DNA of 10,925 nucleotides, taken from the NCBI GenBank assembly GCA_030054275.1, contig JASGCF010000071.1, forward strand, positions 1 to 10,925. Reading direction: 5' to 3'. The position numbers were made by a program, and so were the translations under genes. The notes under the pieces are model-generated. The model saw only the letters and a program-made list of their open reading frames with translations, searched no databases and was not told the origin of the DNA. Shown here piece after piece: positions 1 through 6,167 of this stretch; position 1 is the stretch's first letter; every line of letters starts with the position of its first letter. The stretch comes from Limnohabitans sp. (lineage in GTDB: Bacteria; Planctomycetota; Phycisphaerae; Phycisphaerales; SM1A02).

Positions 1-442
1 AATGCGTCGTAACGACGACCGTCACACTCTTCTAATGAATAGCCTCGAGAAGCGACGACTGCGTCTTCGTTGTGGCACGAGTGATTTCGTCCGCGAGCTC
101 GTTCTGCGCGAAAATTGGCCCCTTGCGGAATTGAAAGTCGCGGCCGTGCTCGGTTTCAACGACGATGGTGGTACCCGTGACATCCGCAGGCATGAGGTCT
201 GGCGTGAACTGCACACGACTGAACTTGAGGTGTAACGCTTGCGAGAGACTGCGAATCAGCAAAGTCTTTCCAAGCCCCGGTACACCTTCAAGCAAGCAGT
301 GGCCGCCTGCAAAGAGGCACACCAAGACACCGTCCACAATCTCTTTGTGACCGACAACGGCTTTCGCGATTTCGGCGCGGGTGCGCTCGTAGGTTTCGCG
401 GAAGGACTGGACTTGCGCCTCGATCGGTGCGTCGTTCGACAT
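1..442 (-). CDS. MoxR-family AAA+ ATPase, N-terminal part, cut by left edge; in-frame TAG at 32-34
   Basis: MoxR ATPases (AAA_3) are cytoplasmic AAA+ chaperones, often encoded beside DUF58 or von Willebrand proteins and thought to help them mature. From ATG 442 (a second ATG lies at 451) the product has the family's lead helix (VVGHKEIVDGVLVCLFAGGH), a Walker A GVPGLGKT at about residues 55-62, the family signature RVQFTPDLMPADVTGT, then GPIFAQNELADEITRATTKTQ, which covers Walker B (LADE). Compared with the usual GPIFANIVLADEINRAPPKTQ this stretch has several odd replacements. A TAG at 32-34 then falls where the family has Glu (LLEAMQE). Downstream, the same frame continues as KSVTVVVTTH, which still resembles the family (RQVTV). 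The gene is therefore either decaying or sits in poor-quality sequence at a contig edge. The 57-bp gap to the divergent hydrolase must hold both promoters; I see no clear boxes or Shine-Dalgarno there. Confidence 0.8.
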
Positions 443-499
443 GGCGCGCATGGTACGGATCGGCGCGCGTTCGGTCGACCATGGGCGTACGCTCTCACC

Positions 500-1531
500 A
501 TGACCCACGGCCCCAACTCGCCTGCCTCTTCCCAGACGCAGCCGCCTCATACATTGCGCGCGCCTCGCACGACACTTCGGCGCATCGTGCGTTGGCTGCT
601 TGCTGTGGCGGCTGTCTTTGTGGTGACCACGGTTGCGGCCGGTGTGTGGCTTTGGAATGATCCAGCACGCGCATTCCGCGTGGCAATGACGGCGGGTCAC
701 ACGAACGCTGGAGTTACAGAGCGTTTTGTCGAAATTGATGGGTATCGCTGGCGCGTACTCGATACTGGTCTCGACTCGCGCGCACCAACGCCCGTTCGTA
801 CAGCACTCGTTCTGCATGGCTTGGGTACTTCCGCAGAGGCCATGATGGGCGTCGCGCCAATCTTGCGCGATTCGCACCGCGTCGTGATTCCAGATTTGCC
901 TGGATTCGGTGAACACACGATGCACGGCGAAGTGCCTCACGATTGGCAGTTCTATGTTCAGGCAATCGAGCGCTTTCGGCAACATGAAAGCCTTGGCCAA
1001 GTTGATGTCGTAGGCACCTCCATGGGTGGCGCATTTGCAGCGGCATTTGCGGCGACATTTCCAGATTCGGTTCGCAAGATTGTGCTGCTCTCGCCCGCAG
1101 GTGTTGTGGCTCCGAATCAGAATGAGTTCATGACTCGCGTTGCAGCGGGCGAGCTGCCGCTCGACATCAAGGATGACGCGAGTTTTGCCGAGGTCTTGCG
1201 ACTGAACTTTCCAACACCGCCAACCATGCCTGAGCCGATTCGTCGCGCATTTGTGGCGCGCGCTGTGGAGCGCCGTGCTGCGTTTCTTCGCATCGTGGGG
1301 GATTTGCGGGCGTTTCTTGTTTCGGGTTGCGAGCCACTGCTCCCAAGTATTCAGGCGCCAACGCTTGTGCTGTACGGCGAACTCGATCTTCTGACCGATC
1401 CATCAATGCTTGCTGTGTGGCGCATGGGTTTGCGTGACATGCAGGGCGAAGTGTTGAAAGATGCGGGGCATGTGTTGCTGTACGACAAGGGTCGTGAAGT
1501 GGCCGCGCGCATGCGAGCGCATCTCCGGTAA
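500..1531 (+). CDS. Membrane-anchored alpha/beta hydrolase
   Basis: A 343-residue alpha/beta-hydrolase-fold enzyme, probably an esterase or lipase-like protein; the substrate cannot be told. A proline/threonine-rich basic N-terminus is followed by one hydrophobic segment at about residues 29-52 (RIVRWLLAVAAVFVV...), so the enzyme is probably anchored in the inner membrane with its catalytic domain outside. The core shows the oxyanion-turn motif LVLHGLGTS, then DLPGFGEH, the nucleophile elbow GTSMGG with Ser174, the acid strand LVLYGELD with Asp296, and catalytic His324 in AGHVLLYD. All three triad members are in the right order and spacing. The start at ATG 500 was chosen because the frame upstream runs antisense over the MoxR gene and resembles no protein; there is no good Shine-Dalgarno sequence. 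The gene diverges from MoxR and converges on DUF72, leaving 26 bp between stop codons. Confidence 0.85.
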   Translation: MTHGPNSPASSQTQPPHTLRAPRTTLRRIVRWLLAVAAVFVVTTVAAGVWLWNDPARAFRVAMTAGHTNAGVTERFVEIDGYRWRVLDTGLDSRAPTPVRTALVLHGLGTSAEAMMGVAPILRDSHRVVIPDLPGFGEHTMHGEVPHDWQFYVQAIERFRQHESLGQVDVVGTSMGGAFAAAFAATFPDSVRKIVLLSPAGVVAPNQNEFMTRVAAGELPLDIKDDASFAEVLRLNFPTPPTMPEPIRRAFVARAVERRAAFLRIVGDLRAFLVSGCEPLLPSIQAPTLVLYGELDLLTDPSMLAVWRMGLRDMQGEVLKDAGHVLLYDKGREVAARMRAHLR

Positions 1532-1557
1532 GGCAAGACGAGCCTTGGAAGAGGCGG

Positions 1558-2673
1558 CTATGCGACAATCGCGCGCGCGAGCCTCTCGACCGAGAGCGGG
1601 CTTGAGCCTTCTGCCTTGTTGTTCACGATGATCCAAGCGCCGAGTCCAGCGCCAAGCGCTGCGCGCGCGAGGCGCGCCAATGCGTCTCGACTCGCGTCAT
1701 CAGGTTCTGCAACGCGATCAAACGGTGCGTAGAGATCTTTCGCTTCGTCGTAACGATGATTTGCGCGCAACATCCATCGCATAACGAGTGGCTTCGAAGG
1801 ATCGAGTGCGAGTTCGCGTGATTGCAGTTCGAGATCGGGCATCGTTGGGTGAACAGTGCAACACGGCACCACGCTGCACTCGGCCAAGAGATCGCCAAGT
1901 TCCGCTCCAACGAGCGTTTTGTTGCGCACCTCGATGGCGTACAGCGGACCTGTCGGCAGTGCGCGAAGAAACGCGCGAAGTTTCGCAAGAAATGCACGCG
2001 TTGCGGGCGCATCGAGTCGCCGCATCGGAGGAAACTGGAAGAGCAACGGACCGCACTTCGCGCCAAGACCTTCGACTGCCGGTACGACACATTCGCGGAT
2101 CGCGGCCGTCGCATCGAGAAAGAGGCGCGCATCGCCACCTCCAAAGGGTTCTGGCTCGACAATGTTGCGCCACGCCTTGACGAGAAAGCGAAAGCCACTT
2201 GGAACTTGCGCCGCCAATCGCGCAAACTCCTCTCGGGTTGCTGGTTGGTAGTAGGTCTTATCGATACCAACCGAACGAAAGAGTGGATGCTGCGCGTACG
2301 CAGCAAGCCCATCACGCGCGAGTTGCGATTCGCGGCATGCGTCGCGATAGACCAGTCCGCGCCAACCTGGAAAGCTCCAACTCGAAGTTCCAAGATGCAA
2401 CGCCTTCGGCATCGCATGCGCGATCTCCAACAACGACGCGCTTGGGAGGCACGCAGCCGTTGGGTCAGCCTCGGTGCGCTGCGATTTCGCCCGCGCCGAC
2501 TTGGGTAATCGCGCTTGCGGCAACTCAAAGTCATCGCCGAAGAGTGAGGGTGTGTCGTCAGGGTATGAGTTCAAATCGCAAACCTTGTGCGCGAAACTTG
2601 TGTGCAAACCTCGCGCGCAAACCTCGCGCGCAAACCTTGTGCGCAAACCTCGCGTTGTGGCAGCGTTGGTCAT
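1558..2673 (-). CDS. DUF72 (YecE-like) family protein
   Basis: DUF72 proteins (PF01904) have a TIM-barrel-like fold and no firmly established biochemical role. The family core begins about 94 residues into this reading with LGTSSWSFPGWRGLVY, followed by VGIDKTYYQPATREEF, SGFRFLVKAW, LLFQFPP, YAIEVRNKTLV and the C-terminal VNNKAEGSSPLSVERLA, which matches the family's FNNHAEGNA-type ending. The stretch SLFGDDFELP before the core resembles N-terminal extensions in related proteins. The start is uncertain. ATG 2673 (371 aa) would translate a 13-bp tandem repeat as two near-copies of a 13-residue unit (RGLRTRFAREVCA and RGLHTSFAHKVCD). TTG 2574 (338 aa) would begin just after the repeat, and ATG 2412 (284 aa) just before the core. 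None has a convincing Shine-Dalgarno sequence. The gene converges on the hydrolase. Confidence 0.85.
   Translation of the reverse strand: MTNAATTRGLRTRFAREVCARGLHTSFAHKVCDLNSYPDDTPSLFGDDFELPQARLPKSARAKSQRTEADPTAACLPSASLLEIAHAMPKALHLGTSSWSFPGWRGLVYRDACRESQLARDGLAAYAQHPLFRSVGIDKTYYQPATREEFARLAAQVPSGFRFLVKAWRNIVEPEPFGGGDARLFLDATAAIRECVVPAVEGLGAKCGPLLFQFPPMRRLDAPATRAFLAKLRAFLRALPTGPLYAIEVRNKTLVGAELGDLLAECSVVPCCTVHPTMPDLELQSRELALDPSKPLVMRWMLRANHRYDEAKDLYAPFDRVAEPDDASRDALARLARAALGAGLGAWIIVNNKAEGSSPLSVERLARAIVA
2579..2656. repeat. 13-bp tandem repeat, about six copies
   Basis: Six back-to-back units follow the pattern CAAACCTCGCGCG. They begin at 2579, 2592, 2605, 2618, 2631 and 2644. Units 3 and 4 are identical, units 1 and 5 are identical to each other (CAAACCTTGTGCG), unit 2 is CGAAACTTGTGTG, and the last decays after 11 bases. 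The array lies at or just upstream of the DUF72 coding start on the minus strand. Thirteen is not a multiple of three, so gain or loss of one unit would shift the frame if translation starts upstream at 2673. Confidence 0.9.
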
Positions 2674-2719
2674 CGCTGCGAGATTGTCCCAAACCGATTT
2701 TCGCAAAATCTTGCTTCAT

Positions 2720-2748
2720 CGTGACAGGTTGCCGCCATCGTTTGCGCT
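2720..2748 (+). promoter_or_regulatory. Direct-repeat control element, copy 1 (upstream of the putative ncRNA)
   Basis: The element reads CGTGACAGGTTGC, then 8 variable bases, then TTTGCGCT. The copy at 2959-2987 has exactly the same outer blocks and the same spacing; only 2 of the 8 inner bases agree. Weaker similarity continues about 15 bases further. Conserved ends around a variable spacer of fixed length look like a promoter or an operator. GTGACA could serve as a -35 box, but no good TATAAT-like -10 is visible, so an alternative sigma factor or a dimeric regulator is equally possible. It lies about 20 bp upstream of the hairpin series. Confidence 0.5.
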
Positions 2749-2769
2749 TCTTGAGGTGGACACTCACTC

Positions 2770-2888
2770 TCCGCCTGACAGGGGCGGAACCCGTCGGACA
2801 ACGGGCACACAGGCTCCGCGGAACACGCGGAAACACACAGGACAAACGGCTCTCAGGCAGGTCTGGACAACCTGCCTGTGCCGTTTTT
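2770..2888 (+). ncRNA. Putative structured small RNA: four hairpins with GACA/GAACA loops
   Basis: Four perfect inverted repeats follow one another. H0: TCCGCC (2770-2775), loop TGACAGG, GGCGGA (2783-2788). H1: CCCGT (2790-2794), loop CGGACA, ACGGG (2801-2805). H2: TCCGCG (2815-2820), loop GAACA, CGCGGA (2826-2831). H3: CAGGCAGGT (2854-2862), loop CTGGACA, ACCTGCCTG (2870-2878), with an outer stem of 7 bp. The linkers H1-H2 and H2-H3 both contain CACACAGG (2806-2813 and 2834-2841). The loops share GACA or GAACA, and three have GGA in the loop or at its edge, as CsrA-type binding sites do. The plus strand is preferred because the last hairpin ends in a T-run there. I recognise no known RNA family. 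The 5' end is not determined; transcription probably starts between 2749 and 2770. Confidence 0.5.
2844..2888 (+). terminator. Intrinsic terminator-like hairpin ending the putative ncRNA
   Basis: The outer stem AAACGGC (2844-2850) pairs with GCCGTTT (2880-2886), and the inner stem CAGGCAGGT (2854-2862) pairs perfectly with ACCTGCCTG (2870-2878). They are separated by a small TCT/T internal loop, and the hairpin loop is CTGGACA. The 3' side runs into a five-base T-run (2884-2888), three bases of which pair within the stem. No plus-strand protein gene lies upstream in this intergenic region, so it most likely terminates the hairpin RNA. The T-run is short for a classic Rho-independent terminator. 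Confidence 0.6.
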
Positions 2889-2958
2889 GCGCTTGCGATC
2901 GTTGCGCGATCCAAAGTCAAACCGGCAAGCAACTCACTTTTGAGATTGCGCGAGAAAC

Positions 2959-2987
2959 CGTGACAGGTTGCGTCACATGTTTGCGCT
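2959..2987 (+). promoter_or_regulatory. Direct-repeat control element, copy 2 (upstream of the 3016-3471 gene)
   Basis: Second copy of the 29-bp element: CGTGACAGGTTGC, 8 variable bases, TTTGCGCT, lying 239 bp after copy 1 and ending 28 bp before ATG 3016. In this copy GTGAC and GTCAC also form an inverted repeat with a 7-base spacer (2960-2976); copy 1 lacks the second half, so the palindrome is probably not the shared functional part. Position and spacing fit a promoter for the gene at 3016. Confidence 0.5.
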
Positions 2988-3015
2988 ACTCCAGTGGGGC
3001 ACGAAGGGACACACC

Positions 3016-3471
3016 ATGACACCTGACTTCCACATCACTGACCACCTCACGAAAGTCCGCTTCGAGCGGCTCCAAACTTGGATCGGCGTCGATCGTGAGT
3101 CGGAGTGGTTCACGATTCCAGCAACGGGAATCGGCCTTGAGTTGCCGGGTGTAGAGTTACGCGCTGTACCGAATTCGGTGCGAGCCACTATCTCCTCTGA
3201 CGAAGTGCGAATTCGCGCCGTTTTCCGAGTGGAAGGCTGTGAGGCTCGCGTCACCATCGACACCTCGCTGTCGGACGGCGGCCTGCTCACGCTGCGCGAT
3301 TCCTTTGGCGTGGAGCGACTTCAGGTCTTACCTGGCCGCTCGCGACTTCATGCGGATCTCTCAAGCGGACGCTACTCGATCGACGCGGTACTTCTTCCAA
3401 CTTCGAAGTTCTCGCTCGAGTTGAGTGAACGCGCACAAGTGACAGCGACTCGCCGCGCGCAAGTCGGTTGA
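3016..3471 (+). CDS. Hypothetical protein, 151 aa
   Basis: I do not recognise this protein. ATG 3016 is preceded by the good Shine-Dalgarno GAAGGGA (3003-3009) with a 6-base spacer, which decides the start over an in-frame codon at 2968. The product has no signal peptide, membrane segment or Cys motif. It alternates charged and hydrophobic residues in short runs (for example ELPGVELRAVP, VRIRAVFRVEG, EARVTIDTSL, RYSIDAVLLP), which suggests a small, mostly beta-strand soluble domain. Codon use resembles the neighbours. It converges on the Ser/Thr kinase gene, with 25 bp between stop codons. Its leader carries copy 2 of the element that also precedes the putative small RNA, so the two may be controlled together. 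Confidence 0.65.
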   Translation: MTPDFHITDHLTKVRFERLQTWIGVDRESEWFTIPATGIGLELPGVELRAVPNSVRATISSDEVRIRAVFRVEGCEARVTIDTSLSDGGLLTLRDSFGVERLQVLPGRSRLHADLSSGRYSIDAVLLPTSKFSLELSERAQVTATRRAQVG

Positions 3472-3496
3472 GAGCCACAGCGATCGCTCATACCCG

Positions 3497-4591
3497 TCAA
3501 GTTTCGAGCGTCGATACGCGCGCGGTTGTCTCGCGCATCGCTCGGGTGAGCGCGCGAATGAATGCTTCCATGTCGTGCTGCCGCGCGTCAGGGCGCTTCG
3601 AAAGTGCCTTCAAAATCACCTTCGCCAGTGCTGGTGTCGCACCACCCAACTCGGGCCCACGCTGCATCGCCAGCGGCTTCGCGCGCACGATGGTGGAAAT
3701 AGTTTCTGCGAAGGTGAGTCCATCAAGCTCGTATGGGGCTGTGCCTTCGATGAGTTCGTACAACACGACTGCGAGTTGATAGACATCGGTGCGCCCATCC
3801 ACATCGCGCGCGCGCCCAGCAGCTTGCTCAGGGCTCATGTAGGTAAGCGTGCCCACCATTTCGCCCGTAAGCGTATGGTGATGAATACTCACGGCACCGC
3901 CAACCGAGATACGCGCTGCACCAAAATCGAGGAGTCGCGCCAAACCATTCTCACCAACGAGAATGTTTGATGGTTTGAGATCGCGGTGCACAACTCCGTG
4001 TGCGTGCGCAAGTGCAAGCGCCTCTGCGACCGGAAGCAGAAGTCGCACAATGCCGCGTGCGTCGAGGCCATGAATCTCGGTGTACGCACGCACATCGAGG
4101 CCATCGATGAAATCCATCACGAGGTATGCGTAGCGATCTTCAAGCGTTCCAGCTTCGCGCAGATTCACAAGTGCTGCGTGCGAAATCGAACTCATGATGC
4201 GCCATTCACGACGCACGCGATCAACGCCTCCTTGACCAAGTCCGCGAAGATCAATCGTCTTGATGGCGACCAACTCGCCAGAGGCGTCTTCTCTGCACAA
4301 CTCTACTTGGCCCGATCCGCCTTCGCCGAGTTCGCGCACGGGCGTGTAGCCTTGAGGCAGCGGAATGCGGCGTGCGGTCTGTGGGAAATCTGCGGTGAGT
4401 TCGAACGCGCTCTCGCCAAACGACTCTGGCTCTGCATCGTCAGCAGCAAGAAGACGAAGTACGAGTTGTTCAAGCGCAGTGTCACCGCCGCAGGCGTCTT
4501 CAACAAAGAGCTTCCGCTCGTCGCCTTCGAGTTCAAGTGCGCACTGAAAGACGGCTCGCGCGCGTCGAATGGTGGTCGCGTTCGCACTCAC
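3497..4591 (-). CDS. Serine/threonine protein kinase, PknB/Hanks type, soluble
   Basis: A 364-residue cytoplasmic kinase. Residues 8-52 form the helical N-terminal segment common in planctomycete and acidobacterial kinases (RARAVFQCALELEGDE ... LRLLAADD). The kinase domain covers about residues 82-350. It has the glycine loop LGEGGSGQV (88-96), ATP-binding Lys111 (VAIK), a candidate helix-C Glu129, catalytic HRDLKPSN (202-209), DFG (222-224), SPEQ (253-256) in place of APE, and DVYQLAVVLYEL (269-280). All catalytic residues are present, so it should be active. It ends right after the kinase fold, with no transmembrane helix or PASTA, TPR or WD repeat, which is short for this group. The start is GTG 4591 inside the GTGA overlap with the sigma-factor stop, with GAGGAAG just upstream as Shine-Dalgarno. 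The two proteins are therefore translationally coupled, and the sigma factor is a likely substrate or partner (inferred). Confidence 0.93.
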   Translation of the reverse strand: MSANATTIRRARAVFQCALELEGDERKLFVEDACGGDTALEQLVLRLLAADDAEPESFGESAFELTADFPQTARRIPLPQGYTPVRELGEGGSGQVELCREDASGELVAIKTIDLRGLGQGGVDRVRREWRIMSSISHAALVNLREAGTLEDRYAYLVMDFIDGLDVRAYTEIHGLDARGIVRLLLPVAEALALAHAHGVVHRDLKPSNILVGENGLARLLDFGAARISVGGAVSIHHHTLTGEMVGTLTYMSPEQAAGRARDVDGRTDVYQLAVVLYELIEGTAPYELDGLTFAETISTIVRAKPLAMQRGPELGGATPALAKVILKALSKRPDARQHDMEAFIRALTRAMRETTARVSTLET

Positions 4592-5196
4592 CGATCTTCC
4601 TCAGCGGTCGAGATAGGGGCTCCATCATCGGAAAGTTGCTCTGCGAGAAACGCACGACCAAATCGCCAGTCGCGCGAGACGCTCGAAAGCGAAAGCCCCA
4701 TCGCCTCAGAAACTTCCTCAACAGTCAGGCCGCCGAACACGCGGGCTTCAACCACCCGCGCGGCGCGTGCATCTGCCGCCTCCAGCGCTTTCAGTGCATC
4801 ATCGATCTCAATGAGATCAACTCCACTCCCCGTGGATGCAGAAAGAAACTCAAGCAAGTTTCCATCGGCGGCGGCGCCGCGTCCACGCTTCTTCGATGAG
4901 CGACGCCGTGCGTGGTCGACAAGCACCGAACGCATGGTCGTGGCCGCGTAAGCCAGCAAGTGCGCTTCCGACGCGAAGTGCTCCGCGTCATCTCGCGCAG
5001 CCAAGCGCAAAAATGCCTCGCTCACGACGGCCGTTGGCTGCAGGGTGTGCGAAGCACGCTCACGACGCATCAACGCAGCGGCCATCACGCGCAACTGCGG
5101 ATACAACGAGCCAAAGCCGTCGGACACCCTTCGCATGGGACGATGCGAAAAGCCGACAGCCTCGCTTCCGAGGCTTTCATCTTTCTCGAATGACAT
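4588..5196 (-). CDS. ECF-type RNA polymerase sigma factor (TIGR02999-like)
   Basis: It directs RNA polymerase to a specific promoter set. The region 2 signature LQPTAVVSEAFLRLAA and MRSVLVDHARRR, followed by the basic KKRGRG, identify the Sigma70_ECF group typical of planctomycetes. Region 4 is EARVFGGLTVEEVSEAMGLS with the helix-turn-helix ending SLSSVSRDWRFGRAFL. Three starts are possible: ATG 5226, ATG 5196 and ATG 5136. I chose 5196 (202 aa) because a GAGAG lies 5 bases upstream and it leaves about 50 residues before LQPTA, the usual length; the GAAGG near 5226 abuts that ATG too closely. The stop overlaps the start of the kinase gene by four bases (GTGA). No anti-sigma factor is encoded nearby, which fits control by the partner kinase rather than by a membrane anti-sigma factor (inferred). 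Confidence 0.92.
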   Translation of the reverse strand: MSFEKDESLGSEAVGFSHRPMRRVSDGFGSLYPQLRVMAAALMRRERASHTLQPTAVVSEAFLRLAARDDAEHFASEAHLLAYAATTMRSVLVDHARRRSSKKRGRGAAADGNLLEFLSASTGSGVDLIEIDDALKALEAADARAARVVEARVFGGLTVEEVSEAMGLSLSSVSRDWRFGRAFLAEQLSDDGAPISTAEEDR

Positions 5197-5294
5197 GGAC
5201 ACTCTCAGGGACAGGAACTGAGCCATCCTTCAGAGCAAGATTCGGGACGAGCGAATCCGGCTAGGAAGAGGGAACGACGGTTCAGATCCAACGA

Positions 5295-5322
5295 ATAATG
5301 CAACCAAACTTCGCGGAGGCAA
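5295..5322 (-). promoter_or_regulatory. Candidate sigma-70-like promoter for the sigma factor/kinase operon
   Basis: On the minus strand TTGCCT (5322-5317) is followed after 16 bases by CATTAT (5300-5295), about 100 bp ahead of the chosen sigma-factor start. The boxes match the consensus only moderately. The surrounding gap of about 280 bp (5197-5477) has no credible gene. It also holds a small inverted repeat, CGGAC GAGTTT GTCCG (5349-5364), and no clear terminator for the clpP gene upstream, so read-through from the clp genes is also possible. Confidence 0.3.
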
Positions 5323-5477
5323 GCGGCCACGCCTGAATCGACGTCACTCGGACGAGTTTGTCCGTTGAGGATTCTCCGGGGAATGGTCGACCAACCGCCA
5401 GCCCGGCTCAAAAAGGCCGAGGCACCAAGGAAAACGCGGTCATTATCGGCGTAGCCCGAAGCGTCGGCTTGACGTCG

Positions 5478-6092
5478 TCACGACTTCGCCGCGGCGTCTG
5501 ATGTTGGCAACTTCTCAAGCACCTTGTCGACAAGGCCGTACGCAAGCATCTCTTGCGCTGTGAGCCAATTGTTGCGCTCACAATCTGCGGCGATCTTGTC
5601 GAGCGGCTGCGATGTCGCTTTCGAGTAGATCGCATAGAGCTGATCGCGCATACGCAGAATGTGCCGCGCTTCGATCTCAAGATCGGTCGCTTGACCTTCA
5701 AGCACACCACCGATGAGCGGCTGGTGCATGAGGTTTTCTGCGTTTGGCAGCGCATAACGCTTGCCCTTCGCGCCTGAGCATGCAATGACGGATCCCATGC
5801 TGGCTGCGCAACCAATGATGTAGGTCGATACATCGCAGGGAATGAAGTTCATGGTGTCGACAATGCCGAGGCCCGCTGTCACGCTTCCGCCTGGACTGTT
5901 GATGTAAAGCGAGATGTCCGCGCGCGGATCTTCGTTTGCGAGGAAGAGCAACTGCGCAACCACCAAGTTTGCCATGTGGTCGTTGACGCCGCCGCCAAGG
6001 AAAATGATGCGGTCGTTGAGGAGGCGCGAGTAAATGTCGTAGGCGCGCTCACCGCGACCGGTCTTCTCGATGACGATGGGAATGATGCTCAT
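5478..6092 (-). CDS. clpP: ATP-dependent Clp protease proteolytic subunit, paralog A
   Basis: Serine peptidase of family S14, the barrel-shaped core that degrades proteins unfolded by ClpX or ClpA; cytoplasmic, tetradecameric in known cases. Its 204 residues match the usual length. The N-terminus is the standard GRGERAYDIYSRLLNDRIIFL. The substrate-binding/oxyanion strand YINSPGGS is intact, the nucleophile is Ser98 (GCAASMGS), His123 lies in MHQPLIGG, and Asp170 in AADCERNNW. After HQP the strand to GQATD is two residues longer than in E. coli ClpP (LIGGVLEGQATD), a feature shared with paralog B. ATG 6092 has AAGAGG 8 bases upstream (6101-6106 on the plus strand). It is last of three clpP genes, 75 bp after paralog B. 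Confidence 0.95.
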   Translation of the reverse strand: MSIIPIVIEKTGRGERAYDIYSRLLNDRIIFLGGGVNDHMANLVVAQLLFLANEDPRADISLYINSPGGSVTAGLGIVDTMNFIPCDVSTYIIGCAASMGSVIACSGAKGKRYALPNAENLMHQPLIGGVLEGQATDLEIEARHILRMRDQLYAIYSKATSQPLDKIAADCERNNWLTAQEMLAYGLVDKVLEKLPTSDAAAKS

Positions 6093-6167
6093 GTCGCAAA
6101 CCTCTTGGTGTGTTGTCCGCAGCGCCGTTGCGTTGCGGGGATGATTTCCGTGGAACTTTCGTGTGCG

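Noticed and set aside
1822..2508. Several plus-strand and minus-strand open frames of 130-300 codons over the DUF72 gene
   Set aside because: Only the 1558-2673 frame shows the DUF72 family motifs from start to end; the others are Arg/Cys/Ser-rich.
2579..2656. CRISPR array
   Set aside because: Units are 13 bp and directly adjacent, with no spacers; it is a simple tandem repeat.
2770..2888. tRNA, SRP RNA, RNase P RNA or known riboswitch
   Set aside because: No T-loop or acceptor pattern, no SRP GGAA/GGAG core and no RNase P conserved elements could be seen; the serial hairpins fit none of these.
2720..2987. Transposon or insertion ends flanking the hairpin region
   Set aside because: The repeats are direct, imperfect inside, and enclose no transposase; there are no terminal inverted repeats. 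A pair of control elements explains them better.
3479..3488. AGCGATCGCT palindrome between two convergent genes, as a terminator or HIP1 site
   Set aside because: Single occurrence noticed, no T-run on either side and no loop, so most likely chance.
3986..4951. Long plus-strand open frame (321 codons) antisense to the Ser/Thr kinase and sigma factor
   Set aside because: The opposite strand encodes two complete, motif-rich proteins; the frame is rich in Arg, Ser and Ala and resembles no protein. It is a by-product of GC-rich codon use.
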